This document shows positions 25,489-33,735 of a stretch of DNA of 64,000 nucleotides, one piece after another (the first letter of the stretch is position 1; every line of letters begins with the position of its first letter). Under the pieces are notes generated by a model. The model was not told where the DNA came from. It saw only the letters and a program-made list of their open reading frames with translations, and did no database searches. The stretch spans positions 1,860,001 through 1,924,000 of the forward strand of contig NZ_AP023410.1 of assembly GCF_000193495.2 (NCBI RefSeq), in the 5' to 3' direction. A program made the position numbers and the translations under genes. The stretch is from Acetobacter aceti NBRC 14818 (GTDB lineage Bacteria > Pseudomonadota > Alphaproteobacteria > Acetobacterales > Acetobacteraceae).

Positions 25489-25665
25489 ATGAAACCCCAG
25501 TGGCTTTCCGGCTCAGGGGCGTGTAATACTGCTATTAACGCTTCCATACGCGTTTCAGGCGGTTATTCCCCTGAAGTCCATGCAACACCAACTGAAACTT
25601 TACCCGTCCGTGCGTCTCTCTTGCCCGGCGGTTTCTTCAGGTTGAGGAGTCGACACAATGGGTAG
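25489..25665 (+). CDS. Possible small ORF upstream of tatA
   Basis: 58 codons from the ATG at 25489, which has AAGGAA seven bases upstream, a better ribosome site than many genes nearby. It ends eight bases inside tatA. The product ([17 protein letters not shown]...) resembles nothing I know, has no membrane segment and may be chance. It could act as a leader peptide or be non-coding. Confidence 0.2.
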   Translation: MKPQWLSGSGACNTAINASIRVSGGYSPEVHATPTETLPVRASLLPGGFFRLRSRHNG

Positions 25666-25918
25666 CTTCAGCATCTGGCACTGGCTGATCGTTCTGGCTG
25701 TGGTCCTGATCGTCTTTGGCGGAAGCGGGAAGATCAGCACGCTGATGGGTGATTTCGCCAAGGGCATCAAATCCTTCAAGAAGAATCTTGATGATGACGA
25801 GTCCATGGAACATCCTGCATCAACGCAGGACGGTCGTATCTCGCCGCCGCCAGCCAATCCGGCGAATTTCTCCACGGAACAGCGTCCCACGACGTCCAGC
25901 GGCCCCAACACTCACTGA
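25658..25918 (+). CDS. tatA: Sec-independent translocase subunit TatA
   Basis: 86 residues. One N-terminal membrane helix ([18 protein letters not shown]) followed by the amphipathic helix containing [14 protein letters not shown], then a short polar tail: the TatA/E layout. TatA forms the pore-like assembly of the twin-arginine pathway. tatB and tatC are not adjacent, which is unusual but seen in several alphaproteobacteria. Likely clients in this window are the small dehydrogenase subunit (36887) and OpgG (43764), both with twin arginines. Confidence 0.93.
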   Translation: MGSFSIWHWLIVLAVVLIVFGGSGKISTLMGDFAKGIKSFKKNLDDDESMEHPASTQDGRISPPPANPANFSTEQRPTTSSGPNTH

Positions 25919-25965
25919 CATCCGGTCGCCCTGGGCGGCGGCCCGCTTCAGGGATTCGTCACACG

Positions 25966-26640
25966 ATGAGTTTCGTCACTGATACAGAACACGCACGCAC
26001 ACCCTCTGGCACGTCCGACATCGCGTGGGACAAGGCTGTCGAGCAGATCATCCATGCGGGTCGTCGTATGGACCAGCGTGGATGGGTGCCTGCAACAGCC
26101 GGCAATCTCAGTGTCCGGCTTGCCGATGGCCGGATCGCCGTCACACGCTCTGGCGGTCATAAGGGCTTTCTGACCAGACAGGGCGTCATCGAAGTCGGGC
26201 TGGATGGCACGTCCATCCGACCGAAAGACCGTCCAAGCGCCGAGACGCTTCTGCACTGTCAGATCTATGCGCATTTTCCCGACGCCGGCGCTGTGTTGCA
26301 TGGGCATTCCGTCGCCTCGACGGTGCTGTCCATGGCGAGCACTGACTCGGAGCTTTATCTGGCCGATTACGAAGTCCTGAAGGTTTTCGAAGGGCAGACC
26401 ACGCACGAGACGCGCCTTGCCGTGCCCGTCTTTCCGAACGATCAGGATATTGCTCGCCTTTCGCGGAGCGTGGCCCTGTTCCTCAATGACATGAAGGCCG
26501 GATATATCATCCGTGGCCATGGTGTGTATGTCTGGGGTCCGGATATGGACACCGCGCTCGCCCGTCTGGAAGGACTGGAATTCCTTCTCGCCTGCGAGCT
26601 GGAGCAGGCGAAACTTCGCGCTGCGGTTCAGGAAGCCTGA
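25966..26640 (+). CDS. mtnB: Methylthioribulose-1-phosphate dehydratase
   Basis: 224 residues, class II aldolase fold. Dehydrates methylthioribulose 1-phosphate in the methionine salvage pathway. WVPATAGNLSVRLADG near residue 40 binds phosphate; the zinc ligands are in VLHGHSVAST (two histidines near residue 108) and RGHGVYVWG (histidine near residue 185). ATG at 25966 is preceded by AGGGA. Two bases separate it from mtnD, so the pair is certainly one operon. Confidence 0.93.
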   Translation: MSFVTDTEHARTPSGTSDIAWDKAVEQIIHAGRRMDQRGWVPATAGNLSVRLADGRIAVTRSGGHKGFLTRQGVIEVGLDGTSIRPKDRPSAETLLHCQIYAHFPDAGAVLHGHSVASTVLSMASTDSELYLADYEVLKVFEGQTTHETRLAVPVFPNDQDIARLSRSVALFLNDMKAGYIIRGHGVYVWGPDMDTALARLEGLEFLLACELEQAKLRAAVQEA

Positions 26641-26642
26641 TC

Positions 26643-27188
26643 ATGAGCAGTCTCACGGTCTATGATGACACCCGCCCCGGCCAGCCGGAGTTTTCCAGCC
26701 ATGACGCGGAAGCGATCGCCGCCCGGTTGAGCCCCATCAACGTACGGTTTGAGCGCTGGACCGATGTTGAGCCTCCCGCACGTGATGCCGATCAGGACAC
26801 GGTGCTGGGTGTCTATCGTCCCTATCTCGACAGGTTGATGGGCGAAACCGGAGCTGGTTCGGCCGATGTCATCAGTATCGACGTGAACACACCGAACCGC
26901 ACGGCCCTGCGCGAGAAATTTCTGTCCGAGCATATCCATTCGGAAGACGAAGTACGGTTTTTCGTGCACGGACAGGGTCACTTCGTTCTGCATGTCGACG
27001 GCAAGGTCTATGATGTCGGCTGCACTCAGGGCGACCTGATCTCCGTTCCAACAGGGATTCCGCACTGGTTCGACGCTGGGAAAACGCCGGATGTCGTGGC
27101 GCTCCGTATCTTCACTCACAAGGAAGGGTGGATCGCGGACTATACCGGCGACGACATCGCTCTCCGCTTTCCGGCCCAGATCGCGTAA
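26643..27188 (+). CDS. mtnD: Acireductone dioxygenase
   Basis: 181 residues, cupin fold. Oxidises acireductone to the keto acid of methionine plus formate (iron form) or to methylthiopropionate, CO and formate (nickel form). Metal ligands H-x-H-x4-E are in HIHSEDEVRFF, with the last histidine in TGIPHWFDAG. Which metal is used cannot be read from sequence. Between mtnB (2 bp) and mtnC (9 bp). Confidence 0.95.
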   Translation: MSSLTVYDDTRPGQPEFSSHDAEAIAARLSPINVRFERWTDVEPPARDADQDTVLGVYRPYLDRLMGETGAGSADVISIDVNTPNRTALREKFLSEHIHSEDEVRFFVHGQGHFVLHVDGKVYDVGCTQGDLISVPTGIPHWFDAGKTPDVVALRIFTHKEGWIADYTGDDIALRFPAQIA

Positions 27189-27197
27189 TAAGATCGT

Positions 27198-27914
27198 ATG
27201 AACAGCATTCCGACACCATCCGTCATCCTGCTCGATATTGAAGGCACTACCCTTCCCGTCTCTTTCGTGCACAAGGTTCTGTTTCCCTATGCCCGCAAGG
27301 CGCTCCCTGACCTGATCCGGGACAGGGCGAATGATCCCGCTGTTATTGCGGCGCTGGCTGAAACGAAAAGGCTATCGCCGGATCGTGAACCACTCGACCA
27401 GCTGATGGCGTGGATGGATGAGGACGCAAAAGTCGGACCTCTCAAGGCTCTGCAAGGTATCGCATGGGCGGATGGCTATGCCTCCGGCGCACTCATCGCT
27501 GATCTCTTCCCGGATGTACCGCCTGCCCTGCGGACATGGTCGGATGCAGGACTGACGCTGGCCGTCTACTCCTCCGGCTCGGCCCCCGCCCAGCGCCTGA
27601 TTTACACCCATACGACCGATGGCGATCTGACATCGCTCTTCAGCGCTTTTCTGGATCTGGAAATGGGCGGCAAGAAGGATGCGGAAAGTTACCGCCGCAT
27701 TCTCTCGAAGATGAACTGGAAAGCCTCGAACGTTCTGTTCGTATCGGATGTGGTCGCTGAACTGGACGCAGCCACCGCCGCTGGTCTCCGCACCTGTCAG
27801 ATGGTGCGTCCGGAAGATGGCACCATTGCCGGCACGGTTCATCCGGTCGCCCATTCCATGAAGGAGGTCGCGGACCTGTTCAGCCTTCCGGAACCTGTCG
27901 GCAAGGCACAGTAA
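27198..27914 (+). CDS. mtnC: Enolase-phosphatase E1
   Basis: 238 residues, haloacid dehalogenase superfamily. Converts diketo-methylthiopentyl phosphate to acireductone, the substrate of mtnD. HAD motif I is ILLDIEGTTLPVSFV near the start, motif II is AVYSSGSAPAQR, and motif III/IV ends with FVSDVVAELDAATAAG. Its stop overlaps the ribF ATG by one base. Confidence 0.95.
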   Translation: MNSIPTPSVILLDIEGTTLPVSFVHKVLFPYARKALPDLIRDRANDPAVIAALAETKRLSPDREPLDQLMAWMDEDAKVGPLKALQGIAWADGYASGALIADLFPDVPPALRTWSDAGLTLAVYSSGSAPAQRLIYTHTTDGDLTSLFSAFLDLEMGGKKDAESYRRILSKMNWKASNVLFVSDVVAELDAATAAGLRTCQMVRPEDGTIAGTVHPVAHSMKEVADLFSLPEPVGKAQ

Positions 27915-28858
27915 TGCGGGCTCATCTCTACACGGACTGGCGCTCCATTCCTTCTGAGGCACGGGGCGCAGCGGCGGCTCTTGGCAATTTCGACGGCGTG
28001 CATCTGGGACACGCCCATCTGGTGCACACTCTGCATCTGAGTCAGCCAGATGTGCCCCTTGCCGTCGTGACGTTCGAGCCGCATCCCCGGGAACTGTTCA
28101 GACCAGAAGATCCACCATTCCGTCTGACACTGGCGGATGAGCGGTTCGCAGCACTGGCGGCGCTTGGCGTGCAGCACGTCTTCCAGATTGCGTTCGACGA
28201 AGCCTTCTCCCGGATGCCTGCAGAGCGTTTCATCGACGACGTGCTGCATGACGCACTCGGTGTGAAACACATTGCGTGCGGGCATGATTTCGCCTTTGGA
28301 TACCGTCGCGGCGGCACGACCAGTTTTCTGGCGGAGCGCGCCAGCGAGTTGGGGATCGGCGTCAATCTTGTGCCCGCTCTGGCCGATGCCGACGGCCCTT
28401 ACTCATCAACCCGCATCCGTCGTCTTCTGCAGGATGGCTATCCTGAGCGGGCGGCAGCGGAACTGGGTCGCCCCTGGTCGATTCGCGGTGAAGTGTGCCA
28501 TGGCGACAAACGGGGCCGCCTTTTGGGCTTCCCCACCGCCAATGTCCGCCTTGGTCGTCATCTTGAACCGGCGCGTGGCGTTTACACGACAACCGTACGG
28601 CTACCGGATGGCCGCACCTGCGACGGGGTGGCCAACATCGGTCGACGCCCGACCATCGCCGACGGCAGCGAAAGCCGGATGGAAGTCCATATTTTCGATT
28701 TCTCGGAAGACCTTTACGGCCAGACGATTTCCGTCGCACTCCATGACCTGCTCCGCCCGGAAAAGAAGTTTGAAAGTCTGGACGCCCTGAAGCAGCAGAT
28801 CGCCAGCGATACGGAGCAGGCCCGACTGCTTCTGCAGAACCGGCGTGACAACCAGTAA
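27914..28858 (+). CDS. ribF: Bifunctional riboflavin kinase / FAD synthetase
   Basis: 314 residues, the usual two-domain length. Makes FMN and then FAD from riboflavin. The N-terminal nucleotidyltransferase has GNFDGVHLGHAHLV, GHDFAFGYRRGGT and SSTRIRRLLQDG; the C-terminal flavokinase has LLGFPTANVRL and GVANIGRRPTI. Overlaps mtnC by one base, so it shares the methionine-salvage transcript. FAD is the cofactor of two oxidoreductases further along the window. Confidence 0.97.
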   Translation: MRAHLYTDWRSIPSEARGAAAALGNFDGVHLGHAHLVHTLHLSQPDVPLAVVTFEPHPRELFRPEDPPFRLTLADERFAALAALGVQHVFQIAFDEAFSRMPAERFIDDVLHDALGVKHIACGHDFAFGYRRGGTTSFLAERASELGIGVNLVPALADADGPYSSTRIRRLLQDGYPERAAAELGRPWSIRGEVCHGDKRGRLLGFPTANVRLGRHLEPARGVYTTTVRLPDGRTCDGVANIGRRPTIADGSESRMEVHIFDFSEDLYGQTISVALHDLLRPEKKFESLDALKQQIASDTEQARLLLQNRRDNQ

Positions 28859-29175
28859 ATCTCTGCTGCCATAATGCACTGACCATTCTTCAAACGCTCG
28901 CAATCCTGAAAGTTATTGGCGGCTTCAGGTTGTTTCCTTTTTCTAAAAAGAGTTTACTTCTTAAGGATTTTTGAAAAAAGCTTTACCAAAAACTTCTTGG
29001 GATTTTTCAGATTTAATTCTGATCAAAAGGTTCTCTCGCAACAGCGGGCAGACCGGCACACAGCGTTAAACTTTAAAAAATCCGGACAATTCAACTTGTT
29101 GTAGGGGCACTGTTACCCTGCCTTCCAGTTTCTTATGCTCCTGCCAATCTGCAAGAGAAACGGAGAGCTCTCCTG
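28859..29175. other. AT-rich intergenic region after ribF
   Basis: 317 bp without a gene. The part 28930-29080 is strikingly AT-rich and full of short A/T palindromes (CTTTTTCTAAAAAG, TTTTTGAAAAA, then AAGCTTTACCAAAAACTT). From memory, similar AAAGCTTTTTTGAAAAA-like non-coding elements recur between genes in acetic acid bacteria, so this may be a degenerate copy; that link is inference. The first hairpin may also end the mtn-ribF transcript. Confidence 0.35.
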
Positions 29176-30120
29176 ATGACTACTTTGGATCTGGTCGACG
29201 CACAGCAACGCGAAACGGTGGCTTCGTTTCCTTCCTTTGATCCTGCGCAGGGTGATCTGAGGGATTTCCGTCGCGATCTGGTCGAAGGAACAACAGCTCT
29301 CCTGCAATCCGCATCGGTCGATTTTGAGGAGCGGTCTATTCCCGGTCCCAAAGATGCGCCCGATGTTCGTGTCATCCTGTTTCACCCGCCCAAAACCAGC
29401 GGAACAACGGCTGCCATCCTCTATATTCATGGCGGCGGGATGATCGCTGGCACATCCGACATGCAGGCGGGACTGCTGAGCCAGCGGGCATCGGAAACAG
29501 GCGCACTGATCGTCTCCGTCGATTACCGACTGGCGCCAGAAACGCCCTTTCCGGGAGGTCTGGAAGATGTCTATGCCGCTCTGGTATGGCTGCATGACCA
29601 TGCGAACGAACTGGGCGTCGATCCTGATCGCATCATGGTCATGGGAGACAGCGGCGGTGGCTGTCTTGCCGCTGCCACAGCGCTTCTGGCGCGTGACCGG
29701 GGCAGGATCAAACTGCGTGCGCAGCTCCTGATCTATCCAATGCTTGATCTGCGCACAGGCAGTCCAGACGCTCCTTCCGATGACCTCAAGACAGGCGAAT
29801 TCCTCTGGACACGCGCCCAGAACCGCCATGCATGGGCTGCCGTGCGTGGAGATCTGGCGACTGACGATCCGAGGTTTGGCTATCTGTCTCCCGCTTTCAT
29901 GAATGACCTGTCAGAACTACCCGCAACCTTCATTCTTACTGGCGCGCTCGACCTGTTTCGTGATGAAGACGTGACCTACGCCCATCGCCTGTGGCAGGCG
30001 AGCGTCCCGACCGAGCTAGTCGTCTATGCCAATGCCGTGCATGGCTTCGACCTGCTACCGTCCGCTCTTGCCGAGCGGGCCCGTCAGGATATTGTCCGGG
30101 CTGTACGCCGGATGCTGTAA
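29176..30120 (+). CDS. Alpha/beta hydrolase, HSL-type esterase
   Basis: 314 residues. Member of the hormone-sensitive-lipase-like (family IV) carboxylesterases. The oxyanion HGGG motif is in LYIHGGGMIAG near residue 85, the nucleophile elbow GDSGGG gives Ser159, and the rest of the triad is probably Asp259 (TGALDLFRDED) and His289 (NAVHGFD). No signal peptide, so cytoplasmic. Monocistronic between two intergenic regions. The natural ester is unknown. Confidence 0.88.
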   Translation: MTTLDLVDAQQRETVASFPSFDPAQGDLRDFRRDLVEGTTALLQSASVDFEERSIPGPKDAPDVRVILFHPPKTSGTTAAILYIHGGGMIAGTSDMQAGLLSQRASETGALIVSVDYRLAPETPFPGGLEDVYAALVWLHDHANELGVDPDRIMVMGDSGGGCLAAATALLARDRGRIKLRAQLLIYPMLDLRTGSPDAPSDDLKTGEFLWTRAQNRHAWAAVRGDLATDDPRFGYLSPAFMNDLSELPATFILTGALDLFRDEDVTYAHRLWQASVPTELVVYANAVHGFDLLPSALAERARQDIVRAVRRML

Positions 30121-30212
30121 GCCGAACTTTTCGGAAAGACTGATTTTATTATTAGGGAAAATACTGAGAATATCGGGATCTTTCCCAAACTCCCAAAACC
30201 AAGCCGCTTCAC

Positions 30213-30242
30213 GAGGATGATCAGCAAAAACCGGTCATCCTC
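30213..30242 (+). repeat. Inverted repeat downstream of the esterase gene
   Basis: GAGGATGA and TCATCCTC, exact complements, separated by 14 bases. It lies about 95 bases after the esterase stop. No run of T follows, so intrinsic termination is doubtful; it may stabilise the transcript 3' end. Confidence 0.4.
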
Positions 30243-30453
30243 ATGGAGGATTATCCGTTGATCGCCACCCTCCTCTTGTGATGCACACTCACAGAATTCC
30301 AGAACGTGCGACCGAGTCTACAGGCACACATTTCTGGCGTTCGAGAGCACAACGGAAACACCCCGTGAGAAGCACGTCCTTCTGTAATCATCCGTGATCG
30401 TATCTGCGTGATATTTGACGCATATCAAAGACATCTATCTTGAGGAAGCAGCG

Positions 30454-30459
30454 TATAAT
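30454..30459 (+). promoter_or_regulatory. Perfect -10 box upstream of the oleate hydratase gene
   Basis: TATAAT 64 bases upstream of the ATG at 30524. No recognisable -35 lies 16-18 bases before it; the nearby TTGACG (30415-30420) is too far. An activator-dependent promoter would fit, but this is inference. Confidence 0.3.
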
Positions 30460-30523
30460 CACAGGAACACTCTTTTCGCCCTATCGATCGGGCCGCAATC
30501 GGCTCTGAAAGGCACAGCACGCC

Positions 30524-32269
30524 ATGAGATACGCCCACAGCAATTTCGAAGCCTTTGCCCGTCCCGTAAAACCCGAAGGCGTGGAAAACCGATCGGCATG
30601 GATCATCGGCGGTGGACTGGGCGGCATGGCAGCGGCGGCGTTCCTGATCCGCGATGCACAGATGACGCCTTCAAAGATCACAATTCTTGAAGCATCGGAC
30701 GCCGACGGTGGAGCACTGGATGGCGCAGGCAATGCGGAAACCGGCTGGCTGATCCGTGGTGGTCGGGAGATGGAGGAACAGTTTCAGTGCCTGTGGGATT
30801 TGTATCGTTCGATCCCTTCGCTGGAAGTGCCGGACGCCTCGGTCCTTGATGAATTCTACCATCTCAACCGCGTCGATCCCAGCAGCAGTCCGGTGCGGGC
30901 GATGTGCGGAAAGGGCCAGCCTCTGCCGGATCGGGGCAGCCTGACGCTGACCGGCAAGGCGCGACGGGAGATCATCGCGCTCATTCTTGCGGATGAAGAG
31001 AAGCTCGCAGGCAAGACCATCACCGACATGCTGTCCGCCGACTTCATGAAATCGAATTTCTGGCTGTTCTGGCGCTCGATGTTCGCCTTCGAGCCTTGGC
31101 ACAGCGCGATTGAGATGAAGCGCTATCTTGCCCGTTTCGTGCATCAGATTCTCGGACTGAAGGATCTGCACACTCTAAAATTTACCAAATACAATCAGCA
31201 GGAATCGCTGAGCAAACCACTGGCGACATGGCTTGCCGATCAAGGTGTGGTGTTTCGCCATGGGGTGCAGGTGACGAATGTCGCTGTTGACACTTCGGGT
31301 GGAAAGAAAGTCGCAACCCATATCGACTGGCTGGAAAGCGGCACGGAAGCTGGCGTCGATCTTGGTCCGAATGAGCTGGTTTTTGTCACCAACGGTTCGA
31401 TGGTGGAGAATTCCCAGTGGGGTGACCACCATACCGTCGCACCGATCGATACGACCATCAAGGATGGCAGCATCTGGCAGTTGTGGCGCAACATCGCGGC
31501 GCAGGACCCGGCGTTCGGACGTCCGGATGTATTCTGTGGCGACACCACAAAATCCCGCTGGTTGTCAGCAACTGTCACAACACAGGATGCGCGCATCCCC
31601 GACCTCGTGCATACAGTGACAGGTCGTGATCCGTTTTCCGGACGCACGGTCACCGGTGGTCCGATTACCATTCAGGATTCCGCGTGGCTGATGAGTTGGG
31701 TCGTTAGCCGTCAACCGCATTTCAAGGGTCAGCCGAAAGGCCAGATGGTAGCTTGGCTCTACGGACTGTTCAGCGATGTGCCCGGTAATTACGTCAGGAA
31801 GCCGATGCAGGACTGCACCGGCGAGGAGATCACGCAGGAGTGGTTGTTCCACATGGGCGTGCCCGCCGACCAGATTGAAAACATGGCGGCGAAGGGCGCG
31901 ATCACGCATCCCTGCATGATGCCCTTCATCACCGCGCAGTTCATGCCGCGCTCACCCGGAGATCGCCCGAAAGTGGTGCCGGATGGCAGCGTCAACCTCG
32001 CCTTTCTCGGTCAGTTCGCCGAAACGCCACGCGACACCGTGTTCACCACGGAATACTCCGTCCGCACGGCGATGGAGGCGGTCTATACGCTACTCAATGT
32101 CGATCGTGCCGTTCCGGAAGTTTTCAGCAGTGTCTACGATATTCGAATGCTTCTACAGGCGGCGGCAGAATTGCGTGATGGAAAGAAGGTGCCCGCCTCC
32201 GGCCTGCTGCGTCATCTGACGGATGGGACGGAGATTGATGATCTGCTGGAGCGTTATGGGCTGATTTGA
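30524..32269 (+). CDS. ohyA: Oleate hydratase (MCRA family)
   Basis: 581 residues. FAD enzyme that adds water to the cis-9 double bond of oleic acid to give 10-hydroxystearic acid, usually seen as detoxification of free unsaturated fatty acids. FAD motif WIIGGGLGGMAAAAF at residues 26-40 and LEASDADGGALDGAGN follow the family. The glutamate in RGGREM (Glu82) and the tyrosine in MKRYLARF (Tyr201) correspond to the residues implicated in catalysis in the Elizabethkingia enzyme (Glu122, Tyr241). One deviation: the usual YNQY motif reads YNQQ. Start supported by a weak AAGG. Confidence 0.93.
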   Translation: MRYAHSNFEAFARPVKPEGVENRSAWIIGGGLGGMAAAAFLIRDAQMTPSKITILEASDADGGALDGAGNAETGWLIRGGREMEEQFQCLWDLYRSIPSLEVPDASVLDEFYHLNRVDPSSSPVRAMCGKGQPLPDRGSLTLTGKARREIIALILADEEKLAGKTITDMLSADFMKSNFWLFWRSMFAFEPWHSAIEMKRYLARFVHQILGLKDLHTLKFTKYNQQESLSKPLATWLADQGVVFRHGVQVTNVAVDTSGGKKVATHIDWLESGTEAGVDLGPNELVFVTNGSMVENSQWGDHHTVAPIDTTIKDGSIWQLWRNIAAQDPAFGRPDVFCGDTTKSRWLSATVTTQDARIPDLVHTVTGRDPFSGRTVTGGPITIQDSAWLMSWVVSRQPHFKGQPKGQMVAWLYGLFSDVPGNYVRKPMQDCTGEEITQEWLFHMGVPADQIENMAAKGAITHPCMMPFITAQFMPRSPGDRPKVVPDGSVNLAFLGQFAETPRDTVFTTEYSVRTAMEAVYTLLNVDRAVPEVFSSVYDIRMLLQAAAELRDGKKVPASGLLRHLTDGTEIDDLLERYGLI

Positions 32270-32276
32270 GAAACGA

Positions 32277-32299
32277 CTGGGAGTGAGGAGGTTTCCCAG
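32277..32299 (+). terminator. Hairpin after the oleate hydratase gene
   Basis: CTGGGA and TCCCAG pair about eight bases after the stop codon, with an 11-base loop, followed by CCGGTTTGTTT. Weak intrinsic terminator at best; it lies between convergent genes. Confidence 0.35.
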
Positions 32300-32423
32300 C
32301 CGGTTTGTTTGCGAGCTGGCTGGCCTTGTGGGAGGGACGCGTTTGCCACACGAGAAGTGTCAGCAATGCGGGGGAAAGCGGACAATCTGCTTTCGATTGG
32401 TTTAGTCTAAAATACAGACGTCG

Positions 32424-33326
32424 TTATTTATACTCGGTTGCTGTACATGCCTTCAGAGCACCAGCGATCCGCTGCTGGTCTTTGGGCGGTAGTGGCAGAA
32501 GTGGAGAGGGAGGCTGAGCGTTCGATAGTTCCAGAAGGTTGATGGCAGCATAAGCAACACGCAAGCTTCCAAACTCGCGGAAAAGCGCCCACATCGGCTG
32601 CAGAGTCTGCTGATATTGTCTCATAGCAAGAACGTCGCCTTTACAGGCGGCCGTCACCATCGCCTTTGCCAGCTTTGGCAGGAAACCGCCCAGAACACTG
32701 AACCAGCCATCACATCCGGCCAGGAGGGCTTCCGCCGCAATCCAGTCTCCACTGTAGCCGATGGCAAGCTTTCCAACAGGACTGGACCGTAGCGCAGCCA
32801 GTTCCTGTGCGACCGTGCCTTCTGCTGGAGCTGGCATTTTCACGGCGGCAATATTGGGAACGTCTGCCAGCCGTTCAAGCAGTTCACGGCTGAAGCTGAA
32901 ATGGGTCGTACTGGGATTGTTGTAGATGCAGAGCGGCAGGGAGGTGACCTCGGCCACAGCTTTGTAATGCTGATAGGCTTCTTCCTGCGTCAGGGGTGTG
33001 TAGGACACAGGAGCCATCAGTAGGCCGTCTGCACCCTCGGCTGCCGCATCACGTGCAAGGTTTTGGGCATCGTCGGTGCGTAGCGCACCGATCCCCACGA
33101 TCAGCGGTGTTTTACCCTCTATTGCTTTGACCGCAGCACGGACGGCACGGCACCGCTCGGTACGGCTCAGATAGGCATAAGTTCCGGTGCTACCTAACAG
33201 GCCGATGGAATCCACCCCATTGGCCGACAGATACGCCGTCAGGCGCATGACACCATCCGTATCCACCACGCCATGTTCATTGGCGGGCGTAATGGGAAAA
33301 GCCGAGAGACCGTGAAAGAGCGACAT
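32424..33326 (-). CDS. DHDPS/NAL superfamily aldolase or dehydratase
   Basis: 300 residues from the ATG at 33324-33326, which has GAGG six bases upstream; an ATG nine codons earlier is less well placed. TIM-barrel Schiff-base enzyme: Lys163 (AAVKMPAP) and Tyr135 (CIYNNPS) are in the expected places. It is unlikely to be the true lysine-pathway DapA, because the GTTGE motif reads GSTGT and the arginine that binds aspartate semialdehyde after YNxPS is Thr. A pyruvate-dependent aldolase or sugar-acid dehydratase is more plausible. The substrate is unknown. Confidence 0.8.
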   Translation of the reverse strand: MSLFHGLSAFPITPANEHGVVDTDGVMRLTAYLSANGVDSIGLLGSTGTYAYLSRTERCRAVRAAVKAIEGKTPLIVGIGALRTDDAQNLARDAAAEGADGLLMAPVSYTPLTQEEAYQHYKAVAEVTSLPLCIYNNPSTTHFSFSRELLERLADVPNIAAVKMPAPAEGTVAQELAALRSSPVGKLAIGYSGDWIAAEALLAGCDGWFSVLGGFLPKLAKAMVTAACKGDVLAMRQYQQTLQPMWALFREFGSLRVAYAAINLLELSNAQPPSPLLPLPPKDQQRIAGALKACTATEYK

Positions 33327-33735
33327 GACAGACCTCGTTACCGGATGGAACATTGACGCCTATCGATTTCAGACAGGGTGATGTTGCGGGCTGCATATAG
33401 CATATGATGTGTTGCATGCCGCGTGTGACGTAGAGTTCTTTCTCCCCGACCGGCGCGACATAGTGAAGCGCGTTCTCCGCTGCCTAGAGACCTTCAAGAC
33501 GGGCAATAACCCAAGCTCCGAAATAGTGCGAAGCCTGCACCCACCGGCGGTCGCGATGTTGCCACTGGCACAGAATGGCTTCTCCTGGACCCCTATTCCC
33601 GCTTCCCCAACCCAAGGCCTGGTCGTCAGGTCGATGCAGGCCGGTATGCTGTCCAGCCAGACCACGCTTTGTCAGGACTAAACACCTAACTTTTCAAAGC
33701 GCTGCCTACATCCTACTTGCAGAACAAATACCCCC
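33327..33735. other. Intergenic region with a possible gene remnant
   Basis: 409 bp between the aldolase gene and the cytochrome gene. I recognise no gene. On the minus strand a frame of about 60 codons (including QHRDRRWVQASHYFGAWVIA) ends at a TAG at 33484-33486 and then stays open for more than 40 further codons in the same frame (ENALHYVAPVGEKELYVTRG). It has no good start and no recognised relative, so it could be a decayed gene. A GCATATAGCATATGATG stretch at about 33393-33409 may be an operator for the aldolase gene. Confidence 0.25.

Larger units (their letters stand above)
30121..30523. other. Intergenic region before the oleate hydratase
   Basis: 403 bp without a convincing gene. 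It holds a perfect 8-bp inverted repeat GAGGATGA / TCATCCTC at 30213-30242 with a 14-base loop but no U-tract, and a TATAAT at 30454-30459 that is the best -10 candidate for the downstream gene. Confidence 0.4.

Noticed and set aside
30524..32269. Loss of the catalytic tyrosine in the oleate hydratase
   Set aside because: The YNQQ change is not at the catalytic tyrosine; aligning from memory with the Elizabethkingia enzyme puts that residue in the intact MKRYLARF segment.
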